Source: Daphnia carinata
Taxonomy: Eukaryota; Arthropoda; Branchiopoda; Diplostraca; Daphniidae
Reading direction: 5' to 3'
Assembly: GCF_022539665.2 (NCBI RefSeq)
Contig: NC_081334.1
Span: forward strand, 4,620,424-4,684,423
Length of the DNA stretch: 64,000 bases
Within the stretch, counting starts at the first letter, position 1, and every line of letters begins with the position of its first letter. Shown here one piece after another: positions 24,290 to 36,840 of the stretch. The notes under the pieces were generated by a model. It did no database searches, was not told the origin of the DNA, and saw nothing but the letters and a program-made list of their open reading frames with translations. The translations under genes were made by a program, and so were the position numbers.

Positions 24290-25425
24290 ACCATTGAGAT
24301 GAATACCACTTGTTGCAGAAGAGTCTTCAGTTTTCTGGTCTACTCTTCTTTGGTCTTGAAGTGCTTTCTCTGTCCTGTCAGCCATATCAAAATCGTCAAC
24401 AGGGATTCCATCGTGAATTAATGTCACTTAATGCTCCTGCAAAAGACAATCCATTATCAATGCCATCCATTTGATAAGAGTTTACATCTCAAGGTGCTTT
24501 TACCTTCGGCATCAGTCAGTCCGGCATCGTTAAAGACGGAAAGATTCTCCATGCCTGCGTCATCGGTCGTGTAGCCCATCGACTCGACATCGCTGGCCAG
24601 TCCGAAATGGAACTTGCGTCGGCGATTATGGCACAGTTTCCTGCCGTTGCCAAACGAATTTTGATGGTTGGATCCAAGCAAAGGACCTTTGATTTTGCAG
24701 CAATTTTGATCTTGCTCGTCTTCGTTGCTGTCATCGTCGGAAAGATCATCTTCGCTCCATTCCGACTGGCTGGATTGGTTTCTGGCTGAAGGGCAGCAGC
24801 GCTGGCCAGTATTTGGCCCACTTGTTCCTGTTCCCTCTGCAAGTCAACGGCCACCTCCTCCCGTTTGCGCTCGTCGTCCGTCGCATTTTCGTATTCGCTT
24901 TTCTTGGCCTGGCTTTTAAGGCTAGGGAAGAGACCTTCTGACCGTGTCGGACTACTTAAATCTAAAGGAAATCTGTGAAACAATGAACCGATTAACAAAC
25001 AGAACAACCTTCTCATAGATTTAATAATTACCTGCTGGTTTGCAGTTTGGTTGATTCGGGCAGTTCTGGAAGGCCTTGAGGGGAGCTAACTGTTTTGCCC
25101 GCAGCTGGTGCCACATGAAGCGTCATTTTGTTTTCTTGAGGATCGAAGCGTAAACCAAAGACGCTCCCGATTTCTGATGTGCTACTGGGACTGCAAACAG
25201 CTGAGCTGGATTTCGTGCCGTCGGAGCTAATGACGAGCAATTTGGGTGGTGCAGGCGGTTGAGAGCGTTGCTGTTCTTGTTCCGTCGATCGCCTTCCTCT
25301 TCGTCATCATCTTCGGCCTGCGCTTCCGGCTCGTCGTCGTCAACAAATTCAAAACTTGCACACGATTCTGCTACGCATGATTCCGCCATCAGATCAGAAT
25401 CAGCGCCTGTAGTACCCGATTTCAT
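24290..25425 (-). CDS. Acidic low-complexity coding exons, uncertain, frames disrupted
   Basis: Minus-strand exon-like stretches lie at about 25,425-25,028, 25,000-24,500 and 24,427-24,290. They include acidic runs (DDDEPEAQAEDDDEEE), KLLVISSDGTKSSSAV, LASDVESMGYTTDDAGMENL and VDDFDMADRTEKALQDQ. To join these, the frame must change at least twice. They lie directly downstream of the receptor-like exons at 25,544-26,772 and may be the rest of that gene or another gene. I do not recognise the domain. The frame changes mean either decay or assembly indels. Confidence 0.35.
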
Positions 25426-25543
25426 GGAACATTGCTACTTCCGGCATTCGTCAACTTGGCCGTCGGTACTTTCAATAAATGCAAATCTAAATGGTGAAAA
25501 ACAACGTTAAGAACTACATTGTTATTTATATATATTAACTGAC

Positions 25544-26772
25544 CTCGTTATCGAGCGGATGATGAATCACACCATGAAGTCGCATGTAATCGGCTAAGCC
25601 GGCCAGTTCGAGTAAATGAGGCTCGACAAGGAATGCGCTGCTGGACAGATCGAGGGCCCATTGGGCCGCTATTTGCGGACTGACCACACCCGCCACGCAT
25701 CCCAGAAGCCAAGTTATCTTCCTTCCGCTGACGGCCTGGTTCATAAAATCGGCCAGTTCGTTGGGTTCCATTAAGCAAAGCCACTCTGACTCCTTCTTGT
25801 TGTTCCAGCACGTGTTGATGCATCGTCAAATTGGCGATGTAGGCCGTCGGGCTGGCGGAATAATCCCCGACCAAATGCTCAGCCGATATCACTCTGATAT
25901 TTAAATGGCGAGCGGCTCGATCGGCCATCCGGATCGTCCTCCAACACGTCCCCAAAATGCGGATCGATTGGCTCTGAATTCCTTTAGCCACTGCGATCGT
26001 CGCCTAAAAATTAATTTCAATTCATAAATTTTAATCAACGAAATAAATTGAATTTCTAATTAAATTTTACCCTGGCCACAGCGGCCGTGTTGGGCACGGC
26101 CGAAAAGACATTGTCCGGTTGGGTGAAAACGGCCGGATCGTCTGGAGCGTAGAGGAGTAGAGAAGCGGCTTCACTTTCAGCAGCTCGAGGTGTGGCCACG
26201 ACCAATGGAATGTTGTGACGTCGAAGGACACGGGCCGCTTCGGCAAGGACGTCCGCCTCCTCTAAAGCGATGACACCCAGCACGGCCGTCCCGCTGGATT
26301 TAATTTGCCTGACGACTTGCAACGACCTCTTGGCCGTCGCTTGGACGCTGCCGCACGTATCCATCACTTCCACATCTAATTGCATTGTTCAAAATAAGAT
26401 CATTTTAATTGGCTTTATTTAAAGATAATGTATTTAATATTTACCTATGGAGAAGAGATGAGGTTTCGTTTGATTATTGAGGATTTCGGATGCCCATCTT
26501 GCGGCCGTTTCTCTTTGACTTGCGGATAGACTGACACTGTTGCCAACTCGATTGCTATCGGCATCGCAATCCAACCCTCTCCGATGTAACAGAACTAATT
26601 AGAAAATGGACTAATTAAAGATTAATGCAAATGAGCAATTTTTGAATATAATACCAATTTGAACATGTTGATCTGTTGTTGGGCTGCTGGGCACAAGAGC
26701 TCGACAGTCTCGATGACCCAGCCACAGGATGACGCTGAGCAATAAGAGTCGGCGTCCGGCGTCGACTGTCAT
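25544..26772 (-). CDS. Class C GPCR-like (mGluR-type) extracellular ligand-binding domain, one frame change
   Basis: Four exons join in phase: 26772-26655, 26594-26445, 26375-26071 and 26003-25544. The ATG at 26772 opens a signal peptide (hydrophobic run LLLLSVILWLG). The following chain resembles the Venus-flytrap domain of metabotropic glutamate receptors: ETAARWASEILNNQ, EVMDTCGSVQATAKRSLQVV, then VLGVIALEEADV, NIPLVVATPRA, VFSAVPNTAAVAR and LMEPNELADFMNQAVSGRK. Near 25,770 a one-base frame change is needed. No cysteine-rich or seven-helix part was found downstream. A strong minus-strand donor ending at 28,108 may mark an untranslated first exon. Ligand cannot be predicted. The missing membrane part could be lost, displaced, or in the unresolved exons downstream. 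Confidence 0.55.
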
Positions 26773-26789
26773 GGCCGACCGGTGAACCT

Positions 26790-28450
26790 TCAATGAAAAA
26801 AAAACAAAAATTTTGTTGAATACTGAAAAATTTTGAAAATATAAAAAAATGGGTTTTAAGCTGACGGAAAAAATAAAATATGAGAAGAGCTCATCTCTCG
26901 TTTCGGCTGGTTGTACAAAAGGCGGATGCGAAGGCAGCTGCAACAGACATTTCCGGTTCAGAGTTCGCAAGAGTCAAGGAAAAATATGAAATAAATGCGC
27001 ACAAGAGTTTTTTTTGGTTGGGAGGTCATTGATACGTGATCATATTTTTCTTTGGTTTGGTTGGGGGAATTGCTTTTTTCCTTCGAGAAAAATTTCTAAT
27101 TGGTTAGAGAGAAAGGTCGCCACCTTATGGCGATAAAAGGTTTTTACACACATACACACTCACACACAAAACCCTTAGAAAAAAAGGGGAGGATATTTTC
27201 AGAAAAACGGTTTTCCAGACAACACATGAACAGCTGCATTTTTAAACTAAACTTTGCGTTTAAATTGTTTCATTTTTTTGTTCTCCTTTTTGAATTTGAT
27301 TCAATTTAAGGCAGTTCATTTTTCCTTAAAAAAAAAACTCATTAAGATGATGAAAAAACAATAATCCCCGGATGAGGGAGTGTCATCCCTGTTGACATAC
27401 TGACAGACCCCACCACCCAAAGAAAAAGGTGTTTGTGTATAATCACCTGTCATCCCCGCACCCCTTACTTCTTCGAGGATTTAGAAAGAAAGCTCGGAAA
27501 TGGTGACATGCCATAAATCGAGAGATTTAATCACATCCAAAAAGGGAGAGAATACAAACTTCTAAATGAAAAAAAGGGCTCGGGATTTGTACCCATTTGA
27601 AGGATTTAAAGTGACAAAAGGAAAACCCGGGTCGTCGAGTAAAAAGCACGTCGTCCCCACATCTGCTCAGTTTTTTTAAGCCGAAGCAAAACAAAATCCA
27701 ATAGCTAACAAATAAAATGGCCTCGGCCAAGCATTTTATTGGATTCTTTTTTATTCCTTCAAAGAATGAAAAGACTGGCACGTTTTGTACGAAAGGAAAC
27801 CACCCCCCTACGACTTCCCAAAAAGATTGGTGTGTTTTGTTACCTGTGGGTGCTGGCCAACCCTTTTTTGCAAAGGCAACGGGTGGTTAATCTTTCTTTT
27901 CACAATTCTTACAATTCCATACGAAAACTGTTTCACTACTCGCAATTCACAACACGTTTCTCGAATGGCGGCTTACAAAAACATATTCTCAAAGACGAAC
28001 AGAGAGAGAAAGAAACACATTTTTCCCACACACACCATAAGAAGAAGCGAAAATAAAAGGTGTTCTAAAACGCACGTTGCCAAATTGCATTAAAGTCGAT
28101 CACTTACCTGGTGTGTGTGTGAAACGTTGGTTGATGGCAATCAACTTGTGATTTGATGTAATCCTGACGTTAGAAAAACGACAAACACTCGAAAGAAACT
28201 TGGGTTGGTGTTTTCTTTTAGTGTTTCACTTCGGGTTTCAAGGCTCACTTTACACTGGCAAGTGTTTTAGTTGGAATGGAGGCCACAGCAAATGTTCAGA
28301 AACATCCAGTCGTCATGGAGACCTCGACGCGACTGAAGAAGGCCCTCGAGGCGAGCGCGAGCCAGTTTTTAGCTCCGCCCATCTTCTTTCTGAAACCAAC
28401 ATTTCCCTCCATCCGACTCTACACTAGCGAGGAAGGAACATTAAAGAAAA
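26790..28450 (-). other. Probable 5' untranslated exon and intron of the receptor-like gene
   Basis: No convincing coding sequence. A consensus donor (CCAG|GTAAGTGA on minus) ends at 28,108, with purine-poor upstream sequence suitable for an untranslated exon. The rest reads as intron, with homopolymer runs. Confidence 0.35.
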
Positions 28451-29640
28451 AAGAAATTGTTGAGTTAGAGATCATTTTAAAAATAGAGAAGGGGCAATAT
28501 GTCTTCGTATACCTGCTAATGGTTGACAGGTTTCAATGTCTTTCACATTTTAGCGACTACCGGCTACTGCACAAATGAATACTCGTTTTTTTTACAAGAA
28601 TTTTACAGTACTAATGTATGAAATTCAAAACCTTTTTTCTTCTTCTCCTTGGACCGCCATGCTTGACCGCCAAAGCTCGACCAATGGCGACGCTGCTTTA
28701 CAGTTCCTCACTGCAGCATTCACGGATCGTTGCATTTGTTTCTTTCGTCCGTGAGAAAGGAATCTAAAATAAAAAATTATCAAATAAATTAGAAAGTTTT
28801 CCACTGAATTATTTAAAGCAATTCGTTTTTGAAGAGAAAAAGAACAGTGATAGATGTAACGAGCTTCTGGTTGTGTGGAGGAAACATCGCTTGGGGCTCA
28901 TGCATTAAAAGGGGACTTCGTTATTATTACTCTAATGAACACCCCCCTTTTTCTTTTTTTCCAATTATTGGGGGCTTCCTTTAGTTGATATTTCGTTAAT
29001 GATTCGTTAAGGTCCCTTTAGGGGAGGAAATACGGTTGTTGGTTGTTCCTACTGGTCTTGCATTTCCTTCACGAGCCATTGATCTTTCCTTTGGTAGCCA
29101 TTGAAAGTGACACGTGAGTTATAAATGATTTCGGTTCTCTCCAACGACCATCAATTTATGATGGTGTTTTCGAGCAAATAAACTGGTTGCCATGGGCACA
29201 CCTCGTTCATAACGAGCAGTGACTTCTGATCAGCTACCAACGTCATCTAATGACGTAGATCGATCGATTGACATACGGAATCGCTAAATTCATGATGTGA
29301 TCAGAGTTAGAATTAAATACAAGAAAAACAAATTTTAATCCTTATACCTTTCGTATACTTGGCAAATAGAATGCAGGAATTTACCTTTTTGTGGAGGAGA
29401 TTTTTATCATTCTTTGTTGCGTGGAATGATTTGGGGTTGAGGTGCTTTTCCCAGACATAAATTCTAGTCTTATTCTTGGTGGAATGAATGAATTCCATCA
29501 CGTACCAGTACAAGACGAAAAAAGGAGCCGAGACAAATTCCGAGTCGAACCCTGGAAAATGTTAAGGTTATTGGCGACAGGTGCTGGTAAGCTTGTCGGC
29601 GAGACTAATTCAAGATGGTGGGAAATGTAAAGCACTACAA
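28451..29640. other. No gene identified
   Basis: AT-rich sequence with no supported open frame on either strand. It ends where homology to the pre-HEPN spacer resumes at about 29,680. Confidence 0.4.
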
Positions 29641-30329
29641 TAATATGGTTTACGCATAAGGCCTATCGAGGTCACTTAGATTACTCAATACCTGTATACT
29701 ATTAACAATAAATAACTTTCGAGAACAATTAGTTTAAAAAAAAATTTGACGGAAATTAAAAATCATACCTTCGTCTGATTGAGCTGCCTGCTATGGTGCC
29801 AGATTGCTTTTTTTGTATTATTTTTATTTTCAGAGAACTACAGCCACCTAGCGGTTTTAATTAAAAACAACATGTGCCGGGGACTGTTGGCCTTTTGCTT
29901 TTTCCTGTAACTTCTAAATTCATCAGATAATCAACATAACACATACACCACACTGTTCAATAATAGTAGTCAGTTTGTCTCGAATAACTTTGACTGTTAA
30001 ATTTTGATGCAAATCAAGCGTCTCTTACAGTTTGTGTCATGAAACGATTACTGGTAAATTGATATTTTATTTATCAGAAGTTCAGTAACGTTATATACTG
30101 TAGCCTACACTCGATGCCGTACTAGCAACTAAAATACGTCAGCAAAGAAAATAACTTGGTTAAGCATCGTCTAAATTACTTAAAAGAAATGTATCCATCT
30201 TTAAGGAATAGGAGAAAAGAAAGAATGACGTATCATTTACCAGATTAATTCTATAACCATTTCTTTTTTTTTCTTTCAAAAACGCACACACAGACAAAAA
30301 TACATTACAAATCACATCGTGGATACGTC
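29641..30329. other. Spacer before HEPN-B
   Basis: From about 29,680 (TACTCAATACCTGTATA) this aligns with 37,258-37,920 and marks re-entry into the cassette array. T-rich; the 3' untranslated end of HEPN-B is probably here. Confidence 0.5.
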
Positions 30330-30978
30330 TTAATACAAATTCGGATAAAGGTCAATGTTTTTGAGTTCCTCTTTACACTTAGTAATCAAATCCATTACGC
30401 GGCTGCTTAAATCGTTAGCCCGGTCACTGCAGTTAACCAAAAATCTAGCAAAAAACGAATATACGTGGATTTGGAATGAAAATAACAGCTAAACAAGATT
30501 ACAAAATAAGACAAAATAAGAGTACATAGGAAATGTTTTGTGTTACTCACCGTGAAGCATTTCTCGTTGCATTCAAGAGTTCTATAAAATTTTCAATCCT
30601 CCATGAACGGACCTCGTGAGTCAATTTGTTTCTCTGGTCTTTTACTCTTCGGACATCATGCTGAAATTGCCACACCTCCCCTTCGGGAAAATGAACAGGA
30701 AAAACAAAAGTTTCGGCGAATTTCAAAACTTCAAGTAAACCCTTATCTTCAAGGGGTGCACGGTGTGTGGTTTCATCTACTGTCCACCGATACATGGGGC
30801 GGCGGGTGACAAGTAATTGCAGGAACCATTCGAGCAAAATATCTCTAAATTCTTCTAGGCAAGCTTGTCCTTGAATACATCTCCTATTACCCTTGAACTT
30901 CCAATACTCGCCGTTGATCAAAACAAATTTAGAATTTGCAAAACCACCCAATCTAAGTCGTTGGTTTCTCTGGGACAT
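30330..30978 (-). CDS. HEPN-B: small HEPN-like protein, divergent partner of KAC-3
   Basis: Exons 30978-30551 and 30444-30330 give 180 aa, start MSQRNQRLRLGGFANSKFVL. Conserved blocks are RRCIQGQACLEEFRDILLEW and VKDQRNKLTHEVRSWRIENF; the R-N-K-L-T-H string is the HEPN RX4H signature. The second exon (FLVNCSDRANDLSSRV to YPNLY) is predicted helical and charged. Overall length, exon position and intron phase match HEPN-A and HEPN-C, so the family is maintained as a protein-coding gene. The gene lies head-to-head with KAC-3. A nuclease or RNA-binding role is inferred from HEPN-type motifs; no catalytic test is possible here. A non-HEPN helical protein with a chance motif is the alternative. Confidence 0.8.
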
Positions 30979-31744
30979 GCTTAATAAAAAGGCAATAACT
31001 TTAACTTTTGTTTATGACTAGGACTCAACGAAATACTTTGGTGTAACAGGGCGGAGTTGTACTGTTGCTCACTTCACGGTTCGTTCACTTTGTTTTGCGG
31101 AGGATCTAGTTGGGACATTAACAGTGTCATCTAGCACACTTAGATTCAAAGGCGTCTTTTAAAATGGCGTCGTTTGACAGTGGGGAAAAATCCAGAGTCC
31201 TAAACCAAGAATTGTTTCGATATCTCTCAGGTGGGATTTTCATCAAGTGCTTTATCGATAGAACTTTAACTATGTTTTTATCTTGGTTGTACATTATAAC
31301 GCCAGGTATGAAAGCTGTTTTCTACGATAAGCTTTTTAATAGTTTCTAGATCAACAACAAAAAAACAAACAAATTTACAAACTCAGATAAGTGTTTAGGG
31401 ACGACGATAAGGCAACGAAAAGTTTCCTGCTTGTAGAACCGTGAAACCTTCTTTCTACCTTCTAATTCCGACTTAATAAATATTATAATTTATAAAATCT
31501 TCTGGTCAAGCTTATCAGCAAAATATCGTTTTTCGTTCGCCTCACATGGTTGTGTAAAGGCCATTTGACTGATGAAAAACCAGACCAGTAGATATCAGTG
31601 CGACATGATCAACTGAAGGCGTGGGCCATTTTGCCAAGGATTGGAAGAAAGCTTTTGCAACAGCCCCATTTGGAAACTGTCTTGTATCCTTTCACCTATC
31701 TTGGTTATTCCGGAGTTAATTATTTCTTTTTGTATGTTGAGAAG
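30979..31744. promoter_or_regulatory. Shared promoter region between HEPN-B and KAC-3
   Basis: Conserved block at 31,047-31,150 (GCTCACTTCA, GGATCTAGTTGGGACAT). An additional potential leader exon with an ATG at 31,164 (MASFDSGEKSRVLNQELF) ends at a GTGGGA donor near 31,230; the other cassettes have only corrupted versions of it. It may be an alternative first exon of KAC-3 or untranslated. Confidence 0.45.
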
Positions 31745-34700
31745 ATGGAGGAAATTCCTACTAAAAAAAGGAAACTAATTTCGATCGACAGTAAGCCCGA
31801 CCGTGTACAACTAGGAGGTGGTAACTTTGGAAACGTATTTAAAGGAAAGTTCAAAGGCCGTCCAGTCGCAGTAAAAAAAGTTTTACTGCAAAATTGGAAT
31901 GAAGAAGGAGTAAATGCTATGAAACAATTGGATCATCCAAACATCGTCAAACTATTTCATTGCGAAAGTGACAGAGACTTCAGGTAAGATTACTTCGTCT
32001 TGATTTTGAAGTAAAACTAAATCAATATCTGTTTTTTTTTCGCCATGCTACAGGCACTATGCATTGGAATTGTGTAACGCTTCGTTGGATAGGCTGTTCT
32101 TAGATTCGGATCACCCCCAAAAATATAAGGGACCAATGCCACGTCACATTGAAGTTTTCCATCAGTTAGCTTCAGGTCTCGAACACATCCATTCAAAGAA
32201 CTTTATTCATCGAGACATCAAACCGAAAAATATCCTCATTTCGTTGCGAACTGCCGGCGAAAATGAAGAGATAACAATCAAATGGGCAGACTTTGGACTG
32301 TCTAGAACAGTCAACGAGCGGGGTACATTCACAATGAAAAGCGGAATCAAATTGACAAAAAAATGGCTTGCTCCCGAAATATTGAGACTTTTGGGGAAAG
32401 GCGAAGAGGGTCGAGGAGACGTAAGGAGCGACGTTTTTGCACTTGCCCTCGTCTTTGGTTATTTTTTATTGGGCGGGCAACATCTGTACGGTTCTATTCA
32501 ACATAACGAACAAATTATCAGAAACATAATCGAAGGAAAGCCAATCAACATGCAACGTAATTCCCGATATCCTAGAATAATATTCTTTTCTGTTAACGAA
32601 GAATTTATTGTTCCATTGTAGAAATTGATGAAAAATTACGCGGCCTTTACGAAGATGAACTACTTAAAAAAATGTTGGAAGACGATCCTACCAAAAGAAT
32701 GACATCAACAGAAATTGTCCACCAACTAAACTCTATCAAAGAAAAGGTTGAATCAATTAGATGAAATTCCAATTCAAATGTTGATCATCAAAATAATTTT
32801 CAATTGATTTTGTTCAGCTTACTAAAAAAGAGGAAGAATTGCGTCAACTATGTTGTGGTGACTCTCAATTCGGTCTAAACGAAAAAGTCAAAGACTTGAT
32901 AGACTTCGGAATTGACGTGAACGCAAAAGACAGATGGAAAAGCAATGCGCTCCATCTTTTGTGTGAAAACAATTCAAGCGTAAATTTAACTACCGCAATT
33001 CAAATCTTGGTCCAATCCGGAATCGATGTGAACGCAAAGATCCAATATGGATCGAATGCGCTCCATCTTTTGTGTATAAACAATTCAAGCGAACATTTAG
33101 CTGACGCAATTAAAATCTTGGCTCAATCCGGAACCGATGTGAACGCCAAGGACCAAAATGGGCAGAATGCGCTCCATCTTTTGTGTGAAAACAATTTAAG
33201 CAAAAACTTAACCGACGCAATCGGAATTTTAATTCAATACGGAATCGATGTGAATGCCAAGGACGGACATAGACGGAAAGCGATCGATTACTTGCTTTTT
33301 AACAACGATAATTGGAAAGCAATTCAAATCCTAAAGAAAGCAACTAGTACTGATTTCTCGAAACCAACATATGGGAAATCTGAAGATGAAAAGGTAACAT
33401 AATTCATTACACAAACAAAAAAAAATTTACGTTAATAAATTTTTTCAATTCAGTTCGTTGAAAGAGACGGAAAATTGCGTAAAATGCGTCCTAATAATTT
33501 TTTGTCGCCTTTATCAAGAGAAAACAAAGTATCCATTCAAGGCGATAACGACGCGAACATGAAGGACAAGGGTGAAAGAAATGCACTCCATGTTTTGTGT
33601 CAACACAATTCAAGCTCAAGCTTAATCAACGAAGTAAAACACATGATCGAAGTCGGCCACAAGGTGAATGACAAGGACAAGGACGGAAGGAACGCGCTTC
33701 ATTACTTGTGTAGATACAATTCCAGTTCAGACTTGAGGGGAGCAATTCAAATATTAATCGACAACGGAATCAAGGTGGAAGAAAAGACAAACGAAGGATG
33801 GAACGCGCTCCATTTTACGTGTCAAAACAATTCAAACTCAAAGTTAGTTGAAATACTTTCAATTTTAATCGAAAAAGGAGTGGATGTCAATGAAAAAACC
33901 AAAAGTGGTGAAAGTGCAATCGACATCTTAGCCAAGAGTGAGATCGATGAAAATCTGAAATCAAACGTCCTCAGATTTCTAATTCGACATGGGATTCAAA
34001 TGCATCTCGACAACAAAGCCAGCCCAAATGTGAATAAATATTTTATCAAACAAGACGATAATTATGGTGAACAGTTTCTAAACCTACTGGCGAAGCAAGA
34101 AATCCGTTTAGGATGGCATGAAGAATGTAAAAATTGCAATCAAATACTGTAAGTAGCTGTTATAACCATTTCATTAAAAAAAACCGTTCGTTATGCGTGT
34201 CTATGATTCACTCTTTTCATTAGGTTAATTAAAAGAAAATACCAAGTAGGATTGCAACACCACCACAGGTTTGGCAGCTGTTATAAAGTATTTCACTTAC
34301 TCATGAAAAATTTAGAAACGTGGGCGAAATCAAACCAAAAATCTGGGGAATTAGAGCTGGATATGAGCAACCCAACAGGGTGGCTGCGCAAAAAAGCAGA
34401 ACAATATTATCAAAGTGAAACCGAAAAAAGATACAAAGAAGACTTGGAAGTAATGGCTGAGGTCAGTGAGCAAGTCCAAGACGGGAACGAATCGGGTGAT
34501 TTTAACTGTGACAACTACGAACGCTATTTGAGATCCATGTACTCGATTGCGGAGATGATCGGCTCCAACCAGTCAATGGGACAAATCAAATGGTTTTATC
34601 TTTTACCTTTTGATTTTCCCATGGATTACGAAAATGAGAAAGATTCAAATATCAAACGAGCGAAAATCGAATGGGACAAGACGCTTTACAGCTGGGCACA

Positions 34701-34803
34701 CAACGAAACTGACACCTGTTACGGCCGCTTTATGAAAGAAAATGCCAACGAGGGCTTTTTCCTGCCAGACGAGTTCAAGCACAAGTGCCATAGTGAACTA
34801 TAA
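31745..34803 (+). CDS. KAC-3: protein kinase-ankyrin-C-terminal-domain protein
   Basis: Six exons (31745-31983, 32054-32556, 32622-32746, 32818-33393, 33454-34148, 34224-34803) join in frame to 905 aa. The kinase has a canonical glycine loop (LGGGNFGNVFKG), VAVKK, FIHRDIKPKNILIS, ADFGLS and LAPE, so it should be active. Its HRDIKPxNILIS loop and C-lobe end (KMLEDDPTKRMTSTEI) resemble IRE1/RNase L kinases. Seven to eight 37-residue ankyrin repeats follow, in two blocks split by an intron, then a tail ending GWHEECKNCNQIL and the roughly 190-residue conserved C-terminal domain. The ATG at 31745 (MEEIPTKKRK) is the best start immediately before the kinase. Its divergent partner is HEPN-B. Likely a cytosolic signalling or sensor kinase; ligand unknown. 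Confidence 0.88.
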
Positions 34804-36840
34804 TAATACTATGTTGATGTCAAGAAACAAAAAGAATATTCACAAATTACCACAATAACATTCTTTTTCTTTACGGAGGCGTTATTGTTTTATCGTAGAC
34901 ATTGATAGCAAATTACAAGAATATACAGCGGAGCAACTCCTTAAGGAAATGTTTGTTGTAATTTATTGTTACGCCATCTTAATCGATTCATACAGAATGC
35001 AGCTATTGCGTGTGTTTACGTAAGTACTGTACTTCTGTCGAGCAACGGCAGATAACCTTTTAGAAGGGTAAAAGTGGAGAACTAGACTAGACACTCTAAG
35101 ATTCTAGTAGAAACAACATTTTCAACATTTAGCTCAATAAGTAATAATATTTAAAAAAAGAAATAAGATAGAATAAAAGAATTACATCTCTTAGTCGACA
35201 GAAAATTGGCCTAAAAATGTTTCTACGATTCCTCTAGATGTTGGAGAAATGTTCAACCCAGTAGAATAAATTTCCGTTTCTTTCAAATGCCAAAGAATTT
35301 TCAAATGTAAATTTTTGCTCCGGCGAAAACCCCAACGCAAATGGTAGTAATTAGCAGATCGCTTCGACGCAACTGATCTCGTAATAATAAGGAATAAGAA
35401 ACGAAAAACAAAAGGTTGATACCAGTTCCTACAAAAATTTGTTATCCCAATCCCTAGCTATCAGTCAATATGGAGGAGAATGCAATGAATTTTAAATAGT
35501 CCTAGATGAGTTCATGCGGAAAAAAAACCCAAAGTCAACACTCTATTCAGCTACCTTGAACGTGATAAGAGGAAAATTCACAAAAGAACAAAGGGAATTA
35601 AAAATCCTTTTAGATTTTTAAGAAGCGAAGGACAGTCAGTGTTTCAGATGACACCATGACCAGTGCACCTAACCTCAAAAAAAAATAGCAAATCTGTTCA
35701 AGTTGGTATTTTTGCAAAAACGCAAGAGCAAAACAAGCTTGGCCTGACACATGTTCATGGCAGTAGACAAACACACAAGACCAAACGCTAAGAAGACCTT
35801 GGTATAGTCTCGCTGATACGAGTTCGATCCATCACGCAATCAACACAGCCAATCAAAACAGTTTGTGTGTGAAAAAATCACAAGTAGTATTAGATAGGGG
35901 TGAGTTTCCTACCTTAAGATGCTCGTAGCTCTGCTCCACGGATAGGGATGCTTGTGTCAATGAAATGTATCCTTCCAATCAAATCCTGAGAAGAATTCGA
36001 CAATGCAAAAGGTGACCTCTCCTAACACCCATTCAAGTCAGTAAGTGCCAGCTTCATATCCCCATCTGTTCTAGGCTGCACCAACCAAGCAACTAGAAAC
36101 GAAGCAGAATCTTGATTAATTATAGAATAGACCATAGCTTTGAAATTGACTTATTGCCTATCTAACACCGTTACTATGTCCAACTACATAGAACCAGAAT
36201 CAAGAAACACAGTAAAGAGATGAATAACACCATAAAACACCATAACGAACATGTGGAAATACCTGGTAATGCTCTGATGGGATTGTCCGAGTTGGTTTGT
36301 TTCCATTTCACAAAAGTTCACGGCAAAGGAACAATTGAAACAAAGTTGGATTTTCTTTCAAATTGCTTCTGGCTAAGATATCTGTAATTGACAAGTGTCT
36401 CCATTAGATTTCGAAGTCTTGCACGACAAAGTTCATGAATAGTCTGACAGACAATTGCTTAATTTAAAATTGCACATGTACTAAATAAAAATATGCTCAC
36501 TTACACACACAGATGCATCTAGGTGTCATTTCAATAACAGCCAATTGGGGCATGAAGCTCAGCAACTGAGTAATTTTCGGAACATCTATTTACCATTTCA
36601 TTTATCAAATTTTTTGTTAAAATGTAGTCTAATTATCAATCTTGTTCAGTCTATTTGCTCTGCTGTTTGAAGAAGTGCTGCAGTTCAACATTTTTTCTTC
36701 AGTAGGCGCCTTAACGTTAATGCCACATCTGGCCACATGGAGTAGTTTGGCGCTGTGACAAGTAACAGCATCTAGTGGTCACATTTGAATCGCAGTGTAA
36801 AATGTTAAGTCACGTGACCTAAGCAAGTTGGATGGCCAAC
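34804..36840. repeat. Cassette downstream unit 3 (decayed)
   Basis: Shorter version of the unit after each KAC gene; the ankyrin-tail relic is largely deleted. The minus-strand exon homologue near 35,910-36,090 carries the in-frame TAG seen in units 1 and 2. The right end holds the conserved CTAGTGGTCACA block near 36,770-36,782. No intact gene. Confidence 0.65.
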
